A program made the position numbers and the translations under genes. DNA of 45,720 nt, from contig JAJTHG010000026.1 of the NCBI GenBank assembly GCA_021298835.1, positions 1 through 45,720 on the forward strand, given 5' to 3'. This document shows positions 16,976 through 24,806 of the stretch, piece after piece (position 1 is the first letter of the stretch; every line of letters begins with the position of its first letter). The stretch is from Gemmatimonadota bacterium. Lineage in GTDB: Bacteria; Gemmatimonadota; Gemmatimonadetes; Gemmatimonadales; Gemmatimonadaceae. The notes under the pieces are model-generated. The model ran no database searches, was not told where the DNA came from, and was given only the letters and a program-made list of their open reading frames with translations.

Positions 16976-19024
16976 TCAGTGCAGCTCGACCCCGACGCGC
17001 AGGACCCGGCCCGGCTGCGGCAATCCGCACTGGTCCCAGTTGAGCGCGTCGGTGATGTTGTCCACCGCCACGAGCACGCGGAGCGACCGCAGCAGTGCCG
17101 CACCCGCGCGGGCCATGACGGTGCGGTCCACCATGATGTCGGCGCGTCCCGTCGTCGGCAGCCGCTCGTAGGCGTTCGCGACGGGGGTGAGGCAGAACTG
17201 CGAACCGAAGAGGTTGGCGGCCGCCGTCCCGCGCCACCCGGCCACGAGCGGGGCGACGGCGGTGAACGACCCGCGGACCTTGGGCTGGTACTCGATCTGC
17301 CGATGCCCGCCGGGCTGCGTCGGGTCGAGCAGGCGCGCATCCTGGAGCGTGAGGTCGGCGAGGAGGGTGTGTCGCGCCGTCGCGTAGGCCCCGAGGAGTT
17401 CGAGCCCGTTGGTGCGCTGGCCGTCGCGGTTGACGCGCTGCTGCAGTCGGCTCGGGGCCGGCAGGTTCACCCGCAGGATCACGTCGTCGAGGCGCTGGTG
17501 GAACGCGATTGCCTGCCAGCGCCACGCACCGCGGGCGAGCGAGATCCCCGTCTCGACGCCGAGAAGTCGCTCCGGGCGCAGGTCCGGATTCGGCAGGAAA
17601 CGACCGAGCGCCCCGGAGTACAGTTCGCGCAGCGACGGGAAGCGGGAGCGGTTGATGGCGGCGGCGTTGAAGGTCAGGCCGCCACCGAGCGCCTGCGTGG
17701 CCCCGGCGCGTACCGCCCACGCCTGCCGGTCGCCGATCGCCGGCTTGTCGCCGGTCTTGGGGGTGGAGAAGCCGTCCAGTGCGGCCGAGGCCGCGACCTG
17801 CAGGCCGTCGGTGAGCTCGTAGTCGGTCTCGAGTCCGACGCTCCACAGGCGCTGCCGGTAAACCTGCTCCGCCGCTGCGTTCAGCGACTCGCGGTAATCC
17901 ACCTGCTGCACCGACACGCCGAGTCCCACGTCGCCGCGGCTCCCCCACGAATGCTCGCCGATCAGCCGGAGCGCCGCGGTGTGGTCGCGGCCCCGCTCGC
18001 TGCCCGTCACGGTGCCGTAGGTGGCGTTGCCGAACTGCTGGATGAACGCGTGGCCCTGGTTGAGCGAGGCGCGCATCTGCAGGGAGCCGTAGCCGACCGG
18101 CGTCCCGAGCGCGCCGGTTCCCGCGGTCACCACGGTCACGGCGCGATCGGCCTCGGGCTGGCGCCAGAATCGCGGGGCGGCCAGATGGGCCTCGGGGATC
18201 ACCCCGCGATTACCGCGCATCGTCGTGACGGCCGCGCTCGCGTACGCCCCCGACGCGTTCGACCAGCGCAGCGCCCCGAACGCGTCCATCTGCCGCACGT
18301 CGGAGTTGGTGCGCTCGCCCCCGGCCAGACGCGCAGGGTCGCGGAACGCCCCCGGGGTCACCAGGTAGCTTCGCTGGCGGAACCCCAGCCCACCGCTGTA
18401 CACGAGGCGGCCCGCCTCGGTGACGTGCCGGCCCGTCCCGACGGCCCGCGACGTCACGCCGCCGGTGGCGTCGCCGCCGGCGGCCAGCAGCGCCCGCGGC
18501 TCGGTCGCGTCGTCGAGCAGCGACACCTCCACCACGCCGGACGTCACGTTGGGCCCGAGCAGCAGGGACGGGGCCGCGCGCGTCACGCGCAGGCCCGCTG
18601 CACCGGTCAGGGGCACGAGCCCCGGGTCGGCGCGGCCGTCCCATCCCGCCGAGAGCGGAGCCCCTTCGAGCATGATCGCCGGCTGCCGCGAGTCGGAGGC
18701 GCGCACCGACAGCTCGGTCTCGCCGCGCGAGTTGGCGCGCGCGGTCACGAACGGCACCGTCCGCAGCGCCTGGTCGAGCGTGACGCCAGGCGCCGTCCGG
18801 AGCGAATCCGGGGAAATGTCCACGGTCCCCGAGCCGCCGACGATCGTCGGGGCTTGGCGGGTCTTCACGACCACGCCCTCGATCCGGCGCGGCACGCTGT
18901 CGCGGGCGGTCGCACCCCGCGTGGGCGTCTGCGCCGAGGCGGGGTGTGCCATCGCGAAGACGAGCGCGAGAAGCCATGGCCCCGCGGGGCCAGAGATCGA
19001 ACGACGCATGCCAGCGCAACGCAT
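16976..19024 (-). CDS. TonB-dependent outer-membrane receptor
   Basis: A 682-residue receptor without a carboxypeptidase-like N-domain, hence the classical siderophore/cobalamin-receptor size. Residues 1-33 are a signal peptide (AHPASAQ). The plug domain spans about 55-170, with GVVVKTRQAP, TLDQALRTVPFVTARANSRG, SRQPAIMLEGAPL and NVTSGVVEVSLLD. The barrel includes the receptor signature NRSRFPSLRELYSGALGRFLPNPDLRPE and ends LRVLVAVDNITDALNW through RVLRVGVELH. The ATG at 19024 is preferred because GGAAG lies 9 nt upstream; 19009 is an alternative. It is divergent from the esterase operon by 82 nt. The ligand is unknown; iron chelates, cobalamin or peptides are all possible. Confidence 0.9.
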   Translation of the reverse strand: MRCAGMRRSISGPAGPWLLALVFAMAHPASAQTPTRGATARDSVPRRIEGVVVKTRQAPTIVGGSGTVDISPDSLRTAPGVTLDQALRTVPFVTARANSRGETELSVRASDSRQPAIMLEGAPLSAGWDGRADPGLVPLTGAAGLRVTRAAPSLLLGPNVTSGVVEVSLLDDATEPRALLAAGGDATGGVTSRAVGTGRHVTEAGRLVYSGGLGFRQRSYLVTPGAFRDPARLAGGERTNSDVRQMDAFGALRWSNASGAYASAAVTTMRGNRGVIPEAHLAAPRFWRQPEADRAVTVVTAGTGALGTPVGYGSLQMRASLNQGHAFIQQFGNATYGTVTGSERGRDHTAALRLIGEHSWGSRGDVGLGVSVQQVDYRESLNAAAEQVYRQRLWSVGLETDYELTDGLQVAASAALDGFSTPKTGDKPAIGDRQAWAVRAGATQALGGGLTFNAAAINRSRFPSLRELYSGALGRFLPNPDLRPERLLGVETGISLARGAWRWQAIAFHQRLDDVILRVNLPAPSRLQQRVNRDGQRTNGLELLGAYATARHTLLADLTLQDARLLDPTQPGGHRQIEYQPKVRGSFTAVAPLVAGWRGTAAANLFGSQFCLTPVANAYERLPTTGRADIMVDRTVMARAGAALLRSLRVLVAVDNITDALNWDQCGLPQPGRVLRVGVELH

Positions 19025-19106
19025 GACCGTCAACTTCCGCTGGCGGACGCGCCGACGAAAGGGGTTCCCCCTTGGCATCGCCCAGCGCCGCTTGCAGGTT
19101 CTCCCC

Positions 19107-19865
19107 ATGCAATTCATCGACCCGGCCCTTCCGAAGACCATCGACCGCTGGCGCAGTCCCGCCCTCGGCCTCGAGATGCCCATCGTCCGCTACGGGACGG
19201 CCGGCCAGGCGATCCTGCTGTACCCCACCGCCGCCGCCGACTTCCTCGAGAACGAGCGCTTCTTCCTCGTGAAGGCCGTCGAGCCGCTGATCATGGCGGG
19301 GCGCATCCAGCTCTACTCGATCGACTCGATCAACAGCCACGCGTGGATGGATCGCGACGTTCCCGTGCGCGAGCAGGCGCGCCGGCAGGCGCTGTACTCG
19401 TCGTACGTCGAGGACGAAGTGGTGCCGTTCATCCGCCATGCCAGCGGACGCGGCGACATGCGCCCCATCACCACCGGTGCCTCGTTCGGGTGCTTCCACG
19501 CCGCCAACCAGTGCTTCCGCCGTCCCGACCTCTTCGGCGGGCTGATCGGCATGGCCGGCTTCTACGACCTCGCACGGTCGTACTTCAAGGGCTACTCCGA
19601 CGAAAACTGCTACTTCAACAACCCCATGTGGTTCGTGCGCAACCTCGAGGGTCCCTCCCTCGACCTCCTGCGCACCCGCACGAAGATCGTGCTCGCGACG
19701 GGACAGGGGGCGTTCGAGGTGCCCGAGGCCTCGCGCAAGTTCGCCCAACTCCTCACCGAGAAAGGGATCCCGCACTGGCTCGACGTCTGGGGCACGGACG
19801 TCAACCACGACTGGCCGTGGTGGCGGCGCATGCTGCCGTACTTCCTCGAGCAGCTGGGGTACTGA
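19107..19865 (+). CDS. Esterase-family alpha/beta hydrolase
   Basis: A 252-residue protein of the putative-esterase (esterase D/COG4947) group. The nucleophile elbow is TGASFGCF (Ser126) and the late His234 in DVNHDWPWWRRMLPYFL is the expected catalytic histidine. No signal peptide is present, so it is cytoplasmic. Its family members hydrolyse short-chain acyl esters; some neighbours of TonB receptors hydrolyse ferri-siderophore esters, but nothing in the sequence proves that here. The stop TGA shares its last base with the ATG of the next gene (TGATG), so the two are translationally coupled. Confidence 0.85.
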   Translation: MQFIDPALPKTIDRWRSPALGLEMPIVRYGTAGQAILLYPTAAADFLENERFFLVKAVEPLIMAGRIQLYSIDSINSHAWMDRDVPVREQARRQALYSSYVEDEVVPFIRHASGRGDMRPITTGASFGCFHAANQCFRRPDLFGGLIGMAGFYDLARSYFKGYSDENCYFNNPMWFVRNLEGPSLDLLRTRTKIVLATGQGAFEVPEASRKFAQLLTEKGIPHWLDVWGTDVNHDWPWWRRMLPYFLEQLGY

Positions 19866-20932
19866 TGGCCTCGTCCCTCGTGAGGCGCGCGGCGGCGGCC
19901 GCCGCGTGCGGCCTTCGGCATGCGGTGGGGCTGGGCATCCTGGTCGCCATCGTGGCGCGGCCGGCGGTTGCCCAGCCGGCGCCGGGCGGCGCCCCCGGAT
20001 CGCTGCGGGAGGTTCCCGCCCGCGACGCCCGCACCGACCGCTGGTTCGAGACGCTCGAGAAGAAGATCGACGACCTCGAGTGGCGCGCGCGCACCGAGGA
20101 CCTCGCGGTGATGGACAAGTGGTGGATCACCAGCCCCAAGCCGGCCCGCACCACCAACCCCACGGGGCAGGGCGCCACCGTCCCGCTCAAGTTCCCCGTG
20201 TACTCGTTCGTCCCCAGGGCCCTCGGGAGCCGCAAGGCGCCGCTGCTCGTGCTGGTCCACGGCTACGTGCACGGCTCGTTCGACAAGTTCCACGCCCACA
20301 TCCTGCGCGAATTGCTCGAGCAGGGGTACGTCGTCGTCGCCCCGGAGTACCGCGGCAGCACCGGCTACGGGGCCGAGCTGTACAACGCCATCGACTACGG
20401 CGGCGCGGAGATCGACGACGTGAAGGCAGCGCGCGACTGGGCGGTCGAGATGCTGCCCAACGTGGACGCGTCGCGCGTCGGCGTGCTGGGCTGGAGCCAC
20501 GGGGGCTACCACGCCCTCTTCCAGGCTTTCCTGCACCCGGATGCCTACAAGGCCGCCTATGCCGGCGTCCCGGTGAGCGACCTCGTCATGCGCATGGGCT
20601 ACAAGGGACCCGGCTACCAGGCCACGTTCACCGAGTTCATCGGGAAGAGCGCGGTGGACCACCCCGACGAATACCGCCGCCGCTCACCGGTGACGCACGT
20701 GGACAAGCTGCGCATCCCGCTGCTCGTGCACGGCAACACCAATGACGAGGACGTCAACGTCATGGAGGTGCAGGCGCTCGTCGCGGCGCTCAAGGCGGCC
20801 GGGAAGACGTTCGAGCACCGCATCTACGAGGCGGCACCCGGCGGGCACGAGTTCAACCGCATCGACACCCGGCTCGCGCGCGAGTCGCGGCGCGAGATCT
20901 GGGCGTTCCTCGCGCGTCACCTGCGTCCCTGA
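19865..20932 (+). CDS. Secreted S9-like alpha/beta hydrolase (prolyl oligopeptidase family)
   Basis: A 355-residue exported hydrolase (signal peptide about 1-37, ARPAVAQ). It keeps only the catalytic alpha/beta domain of the S9 family: LVLVHGYVHGSFDKFHA, GYVVVAPEYRGSTGYG, the nucleophile GWSHGGY (Ser211), Asp294 in NTNDEDV and His328 in PGGHEF. The N-terminal beta-propeller of true prolyl oligopeptidases is absent, so it may be a peptidase acting on small substrates or an acyl-hydrolase. It overlaps the upstream esterase stop by one base and lies 6 nt from the DUF748-like gene. Confidence 0.88.
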   Translation: MASSLVRRAAAAAACGLRHAVGLGILVAIVARPAVAQPAPGGAPGSLREVPARDARTDRWFETLEKKIDDLEWRARTEDLAVMDKWWITSPKPARTTNPTGQGATVPLKFPVYSFVPRALGSRKAPLLVLVHGYVHGSFDKFHAHILRELLEQGYVVVAPEYRGSTGYGAELYNAIDYGGAEIDDVKAARDWAVEMLPNVDASRVGVLGWSHGGYHALFQAFLHPDAYKAAYAGVPVSDLVMRMGYKGPGYQATFTEFIGKSAVDHPDEYRRRSPVTHVDKLRIPLLVHGNTNDEDVNVMEVQALVAALKAAGKTFEHRIYEAAPGGHEFNRIDTRLARESRREIWAFLARHLRP

Positions 20933-20938
20933 CCGTCC

Positions 20939-23900
20939 GTGCGCTGGCTGCCGACGTGGTCGTGGCGCCGGTTCGGGCTGGCGGTGGGGGGCGTGGCGGC
21001 GCTGCTCGCCGTGCTCGGGCTCGCCGCCGTGCTCGCCCCCCCGTACGCCCTCAAGCGGCTCGAGGCCGCCGCCTCGGCCGCCCTCGAGCGGCAGGTGGCC
21101 ATCGGCCGCCTGCGCTTCAATCCGTACACCGCGTCGGTCATCGCCGACTCCGTCTGGGTGCGCGACCTCGACGGCGACACGCTCGCGGCGTGGCGGCACC
21201 TCGAGGTGAACGTGGCGCTCGCATCGTTCGCGAGCGACGCGATCGTGCTCGACGCCGTGGTCCTCGACGGCCTGCGCGGCCGGCTGGCCGTGCGCCGCGA
21301 CGGCGCGCTCGCCGTCGCGGACATCCTCGATCCCATCCTCGCGCGCCCTTCGTCCGGACCGCTCCCCGAGGTGCGCATCGGCCGCCTGCGCGTCACCGAC
21401 ACCCGTTTCGCGTTCGACGACTCGACGAAGGCACCGGTGTTCTCGAGCGCGATCGGTCCGCTCGCGCTCTCGCTCGACGAGTTCTCGTCTCGCCCCGATG
21501 CCCGCAACCGCTATGGCCTCTCCGGGACCATCGGTCGCGACGAGTCGTTCTCGTGGTCCGGCACGTTGCAGGTGTCGCCGTTCCGGTCCGAGGGCGAAGT
21601 GCGTCTCGCGGACTTCGCGATGCCCACCTACGAGCCCTACTGGGGGGGGCTCGTGCGGGCGCGCATCCGCCGGGGTCGGCTCTCCGTGGCGGGGCGCTAC
21701 GTCGTTGACCTGCGGCCGGGGCTTCGCACCCTGCGCCTCGACGACGGCGCGCTGTCCATCGCCGACCTCGAGGTCGCCGAGGGCGACGCCGCCGATGCCC
21801 CGGTGGCCTTCGCCGTCGGACGCTTCGACCTCCGCGGGGTCACCGCCGACGCCGAGACCCGTCGGGCGCGCGTCGCCCTCGTCGCCACCGACGACGGCCG
21901 CCTCTCCGCGCGGCGCGGCCGCGACGGCGTCTGGAACCTCGCGCGCCTCGCGACCCCGGGCCGTGGTGCCGCCCGCGCGAGGGGGCCGGCGGCGCCGCCG
22001 GCGGCGGCGCCGGCCGCGATGCGTCCCGTCGCCGTGAGCCCGAGCGCGCGGGCGAGCGCGCGGGCGAGCGCGCGGGCGAGCGCGCGGGCGAAGGCCGCGC
22101 CCGCCGAGTCGAGCGCGCCATGGCGCTGGAGCGTGGACACCGTCCGGCTCGCGCGGTGGGGATTCGCCGTGCGGGACGAGCGCCCCGTTCGCCCGGTGGC
22201 GCTCGCGCTCCGGGGCGTCTCCCTGACCGTCCTCGGTGCCGGCGACGACCCCGCCGTTCCCCTGCGGCTCGACGGGGCGCTCGCCCTCGAGGACAGCGGC
22301 GGCTCCGCGCGCTGGTCCGGGCGCCTCGACCGCGCTGCCGGATCCGGCGAGGTCTCGGTGACACTCGCCGACGTGGACCTGCGTCCGCTCGATCCGTACA
22401 TCGCCCCCTATTTCGACGTCGCCGTCACGCGCGGTCGCTTGGGGGTCGAGGGGACCGCCCGCTTCTCGCGGCCGGCGAACGGCCCGCCGACGTTCGGCTT
22501 CGACGGCGACTTCCACGTGGACGATTTCGCCGCCGTCGAGTCCGATGGCGGGGCGGAGTTCCTGCGGTTCACCGAGCTGCGCTTCTCGCGCATGCGGCTC
22601 GACCCGAGCGGCGAGGCGCTGACCATCGGGCAAGTCTCGCTCGACCGGGCGGCGCTCGAACTCTCGGTCGCCGCCGACGGCACGTTCTCCGTGGACCGGC
22701 TGCGGCGGCGCAGCCCCGCCCCTGCATCGAAGGTCACCGCCGCGGCCGGGAGCGCAGACAGCGCCGTGGGGGGCGCGACGGTGCCGCCCGTCGCCGCGCC
22801 GTCAGACACCGCGCCGTCAGACGCCGCGCCGTCAGACACCGCGCCGCCCGACACCGCGCCGCCCGACACCGCGCCGCCCGACACCGCGCCGCCCGACACC
22901 GGGGCGTCTCCCCTGCGCATCGTCGTCGGGGCGCTCGCGGTACGCAATGGTCGCATCCGCTTCACCGACCGCACGGCGCGGCCAGCGGTGCGCGTCACCG
23001 CCGGCCGGCTCGACGGTACCTTCGGCGAACTGTCGTCGGACGATCTCGCGCACGCCACGTTCGACATTCGCGCGCGGGTCGAGAACGTCGCGCCGCTCGA
23101 GATCACCGGCCGGCTCGCCCCGTTGGGCGATGCCGCCGACTCGTCGAACGTGACAGTGCGCCTGCGCGGCCTCGACCTGCTCGCCTTCGACCCGTACAGC
23201 CGACGGTACGGCGGCTACGCGATCCGCCGGGGCCAAGGAGCGTTGGAGATGCAGGTGCGGATCGCCAAGCGCGAGCTCGACGCACGGAACATCCTGACCC
23301 TCGACGGCTTCCGCTTCGGGGAGAAGGTCGAGAGCCCCGACGCGACGGCGATTCCCCTGCGACTCGTCTTCGCCGTCCTTCGCGACCGTCGCGACCGCAT
23401 CATCTTCGACGTGCCGGTCCGCGGCAACCTCGACGACCCCGCCTTCTCGGCGTGGCGCGTGGTCGGACGCGCGGTGAAGAACGTGGCGGTGGCGCTGGTC
23501 GAGTCGCCGTTCCGTCTGCTCGCCTCGCTGGTGCCCGGCCGGGGGGTCGAGGCGACGCCGCTCGATCACGCCGAGTTCGCCGCAGGGTCGGTCGATCTCT
23601 CGCCCGCCGAGGAGACCCGCTTGCGCACGCTTGGTTCGTCGCTCGCCGAGCGTCCCGACCTCCAGTTGGTCGTCGAGCCGTGGGCCGACGATTCGGCCGA
23701 CCCGGCTGCCCTCCGGCGCGCGATCCTCGAGCGCGAGTTCCGCGCGCGGCGGTGGGCCGAGCTACGGGAGCGCGGTGCAGCCCCGGTCACCCCCGACAGT
23801 GTCGCGATCGAACCCGCGGCGTGGGAGCGGTGGATTCGCGCGCGCGATCCCGAGCGCCCCCCGCCGCCGCCCGCCGACGCCGCGCCGGTGGTGCGCACGG

Positions 23901-24133
23901 GGCCTCCGCCCCCACCGCCGCCGTTCCCCGAGGTGCTGGCCCGAACGCTCGCGGCGGTGCCCCTTGGGACGGGCGACCTCGAGCAGTTGGCCACCGATCG
24001 CGCGCGCGTGCTGCGTGACGCGTTGATCAACCGCTACGGGCTGACGGCCGAGCGGGTGCGCATCGCCGAGGTCGGGGCCCGTCCGCGGGAGACGCCGCGG
24101 CACTGGGTGCTGTTCAAGGTGGACGCGCCCTGA
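20939..24133 (+). CDS. AsmA/DUF748-like envelope protein with OmpA-like C-terminus
   Basis: A 1064-residue protein with a GTG start. One N-terminal membrane anchor (residues 12-34) is followed by the DUF748 entry motif (LKRLEAAASAALERQVAIGRL then FNP). Repeated AsmA-like modules run through the body: DLRPLDPYIAPYF with LGVEGTARFSRP, then the paralogous LDLLAFDPYSRRYGGYAI with GQGALEMQVRIAKRELDARN and a FGEKVESPDATAIPLRLVFAVLRDR segment. The C-terminus from about residue 870 (HAEFAAGSVDLSPAEETRL to VRIAEVGARPR) resembles a diverged OmpA domain. AsmA-like proteins bridge inner and outer membranes and help lipid or outer-membrane-protein traffic. Two low-complexity tandem repeats lie in linkers (about 368-384 and 623-655). 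It is the last gene of the esterase-S9 operon. Confidence 0.85.
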   Translation: MRWLPTWSWRRFGLAVGGVAALLAVLGLAAVLAPPYALKRLEAAASAALERQVAIGRLRFNPYTASVIADSVWVRDLDGDTLAAWRHLEVNVALASFASDAIVLDAVVLDGLRGRLAVRRDGALAVADILDPILARPSSGPLPEVRIGRLRVTDTRFAFDDSTKAPVFSSAIGPLALSLDEFSSRPDARNRYGLSGTIGRDESFSWSGTLQVSPFRSEGEVRLADFAMPTYEPYWGGLVRARIRRGRLSVAGRYVVDLRPGLRTLRLDDGALSIADLEVAEGDAADAPVAFAVGRFDLRGVTADAETRRARVALVATDDGRLSARRGRDGVWNLARLATPGRGAARARGPAAPPAAAPAAMRPVAVSPSARASARASARASARAKAAPAESSAPWRWSVDTVRLARWGFAVRDERPVRPVALALRGVSLTVLGAGDDPAVPLRLDGALALEDSGGSARWSGRLDRAAGSGEVSVTLADVDLRPLDPYIAPYFDVAVTRGRLGVEGTARFSRPANGPPTFGFDGDFHVDDFAAVESDGGAEFLRFTELRFSRMRLDPSGEALTIGQVSLDRAALELSVAADGTFSVDRLRRRSPAPASKVTAAAGSADSAVGGATVPPVAAPSDTAPSDAAPSDTAPPDTAPPDTAPPDTAPPDTGASPLRIVVGALAVRNGRIRFTDRTARPAVRVTAGRLDGTFGELSSDDLAHATFDIRARVENVAPLEITGRLAPLGDAADSSNVTVRLRGLDLLAFDPYSRRYGGYAIRRGQGALEMQVRIAKRELDARNILTLDGFRFGEKVESPDATAIPLRLVFAVLRDRRDRIIFDVPVRGNLDDPAFSAWRVVGRAVKNVAVALVESPFRLLASLVPGRGVEATPLDHAEFAAGSVDLSPAEETRLRTLGSSLAERPDLQLVVEPWADDSADPAALRRAILEREFRARRWAELRERGAAPVTPDSVAIEPAAWERWIRARDPERPPPPPADAAPVVRTGPPPPPPPFPEVLARTLAAVPLGTGDLEQLATDRARVLRDALINRYGLTAERVRIAEVGARPRETPRHWVLFKVDAP
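22042..22089 (+). repeat. 12-bp tandem repeat coding an Ala-Arg-Ala-Ser linker
   Basis: Four exact copies of GAGCGCGCGGGC code for a Ser-Ala-Arg-Ala linker in the DUF748-like protein. The length is a multiple of three, so copy-number changes keep the frame. Confidence 0.9.
22805..22903 (+). repeat. 15-bp tandem repeat coding a Pro/Asp/Thr-rich linker
   Basis: Six copies plus a part of a 15-bp unit encode Asp-Thr/Ala-Ala-Pro-Ser/Pro repeats between two AsmA-like modules. The first two copies end in TCA (Ser) and the later four in CCC (Pro), which shows recent expansion of the Pro variant. The repeat is in frame. Confidence 0.92.
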
Positions 24134-24145
24134 GTCCCGGGGATG

Positions 24146-24210
24146 GCGCGTCAAGCGTGCGCGTCAGGCGTGCGCGTCAGGCGTGCGCGTCAGGCGTGCG
24201 CGTCAGGCGT
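24146..24210. repeat. 13-bp tandem repeat at a convergent junction, overlapping a stop codon
   Basis: Five head-to-tail copies of GCGCGTCAGGCGT (the first with one change, AAG for AGG) fill the space between the DUF748-like gene and the small dehydrogenase subunit gene. The last copy contains TCA (24203-24205), the minus-strand stop codon. Each other copy carries the same stop, so the gene end is repeated in tandem. Confidence 0.95.
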
Positions 24211-24796
24211 GCGCCGCCCAGTCCCGGTCGCCGGGCGCGTACGGCACGCACGGGTCGAAACGCCCCGCTGACTCCACGTACCGCAGTGCCTGCGTCATCC
24301 CGACCTCCGACGTGAAGAAGCCGAGCAGCGTGAGCTCCTTGAGCATGCGGAACCAGTGCGGCGGTTCATCGGCCGGCCGCCCGCGCATGAACTGGAAGGC
24401 CTCGCGGTCGAATCGCTCGACCAGCGCGAGTCGCTGCGGCGGCGTGAGCTCGACGAAGCGGCTCCCGTGCGCCGCACGCGCCGCCGCGTCGAGTTCCACC
24501 AGCCCGCGACGGAAGATCCGCTGGTGGCCCGCCTCGTAGGTGTCGGTGACCATGAGCGCGATGAACGTCCCGCAGTGCGCGTCCTTCGCCCCGGGCGTCG
24601 CCGTCCGCGGCAGGATCGTCTCCGCCGCTTCGTCGAGCAGGGCGACCTGCGCGGGCGTCCAGCCACCGGGCTGGCGCAGGGCCGGCATCGCCCGTGCCGG
24701 CGCGCGCCACAGCGCCTCGCCGCCCACGAGCGTGACGCCGCCCAGCATCGCGGACACCAGCTGCACCGCCTCGCGGCGGGAGATCCGGTCGGTCAT
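24203..24796 (-). CDS. Tat-exported gluconate 2-dehydrogenase subunit 3-like protein (dehydrogenase gamma subunit)
   Basis: A 197-residue protein with a twin-arginine leader (SRREAVQLVSAMLGGVTL, Arg7-Arg8) and the helical subunit-3 domain beginning WTPAQVALLDEAAETILPRTATPGAKDA. Conserved late features are FVELTPPQRLALVERFD and ELTLLGFFTSEVGMTQAL. In FAD-glucose and gluconate dehydrogenases this subunit binds the catalytic GMC subunit, provides the Tat signal and allows export of the folded complex. It lies 10 nt after the GMC gene, which lacks its own signal peptide, exactly as expected for the hitch-hiker mechanism. The last codons and the stop lie in the 13-bp repeat. Confidence 0.93.
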   Translation of the reverse strand: MTDRISRREAVQLVSAMLGGVTLVGGEALWRAPARAMPALRQPGGWTPAQVALLDEAAETILPRTATPGAKDAHCGTFIALMVTDTYEAGHQRIFRRGLVELDAAARAAHGSRFVELTPPQRLALVERFDREAFQFMRGRPADEPPHWFRMLKELTLLGFFTSEVGMTQALRYVESAGRFDPCVPYAPGDRDWAAHA

Positions 24797-24806
24797 CGGC
24801 GCCCCT

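Noticed and set aside
16961-19864. Long plus-strand open frame leading into the S9-like hydrolase
   Set aside because: It is antisense to the TonB receptor and lacks any domain-like sequence; the S9 gene starts at 19865 in a TGATG overlap.
22805-22903. CRISPR-like or regulatory repeat in the DUF748-like gene
   Set aside because: It is in frame, codes for a Pro/Asp/Thr linker and has no spacers.
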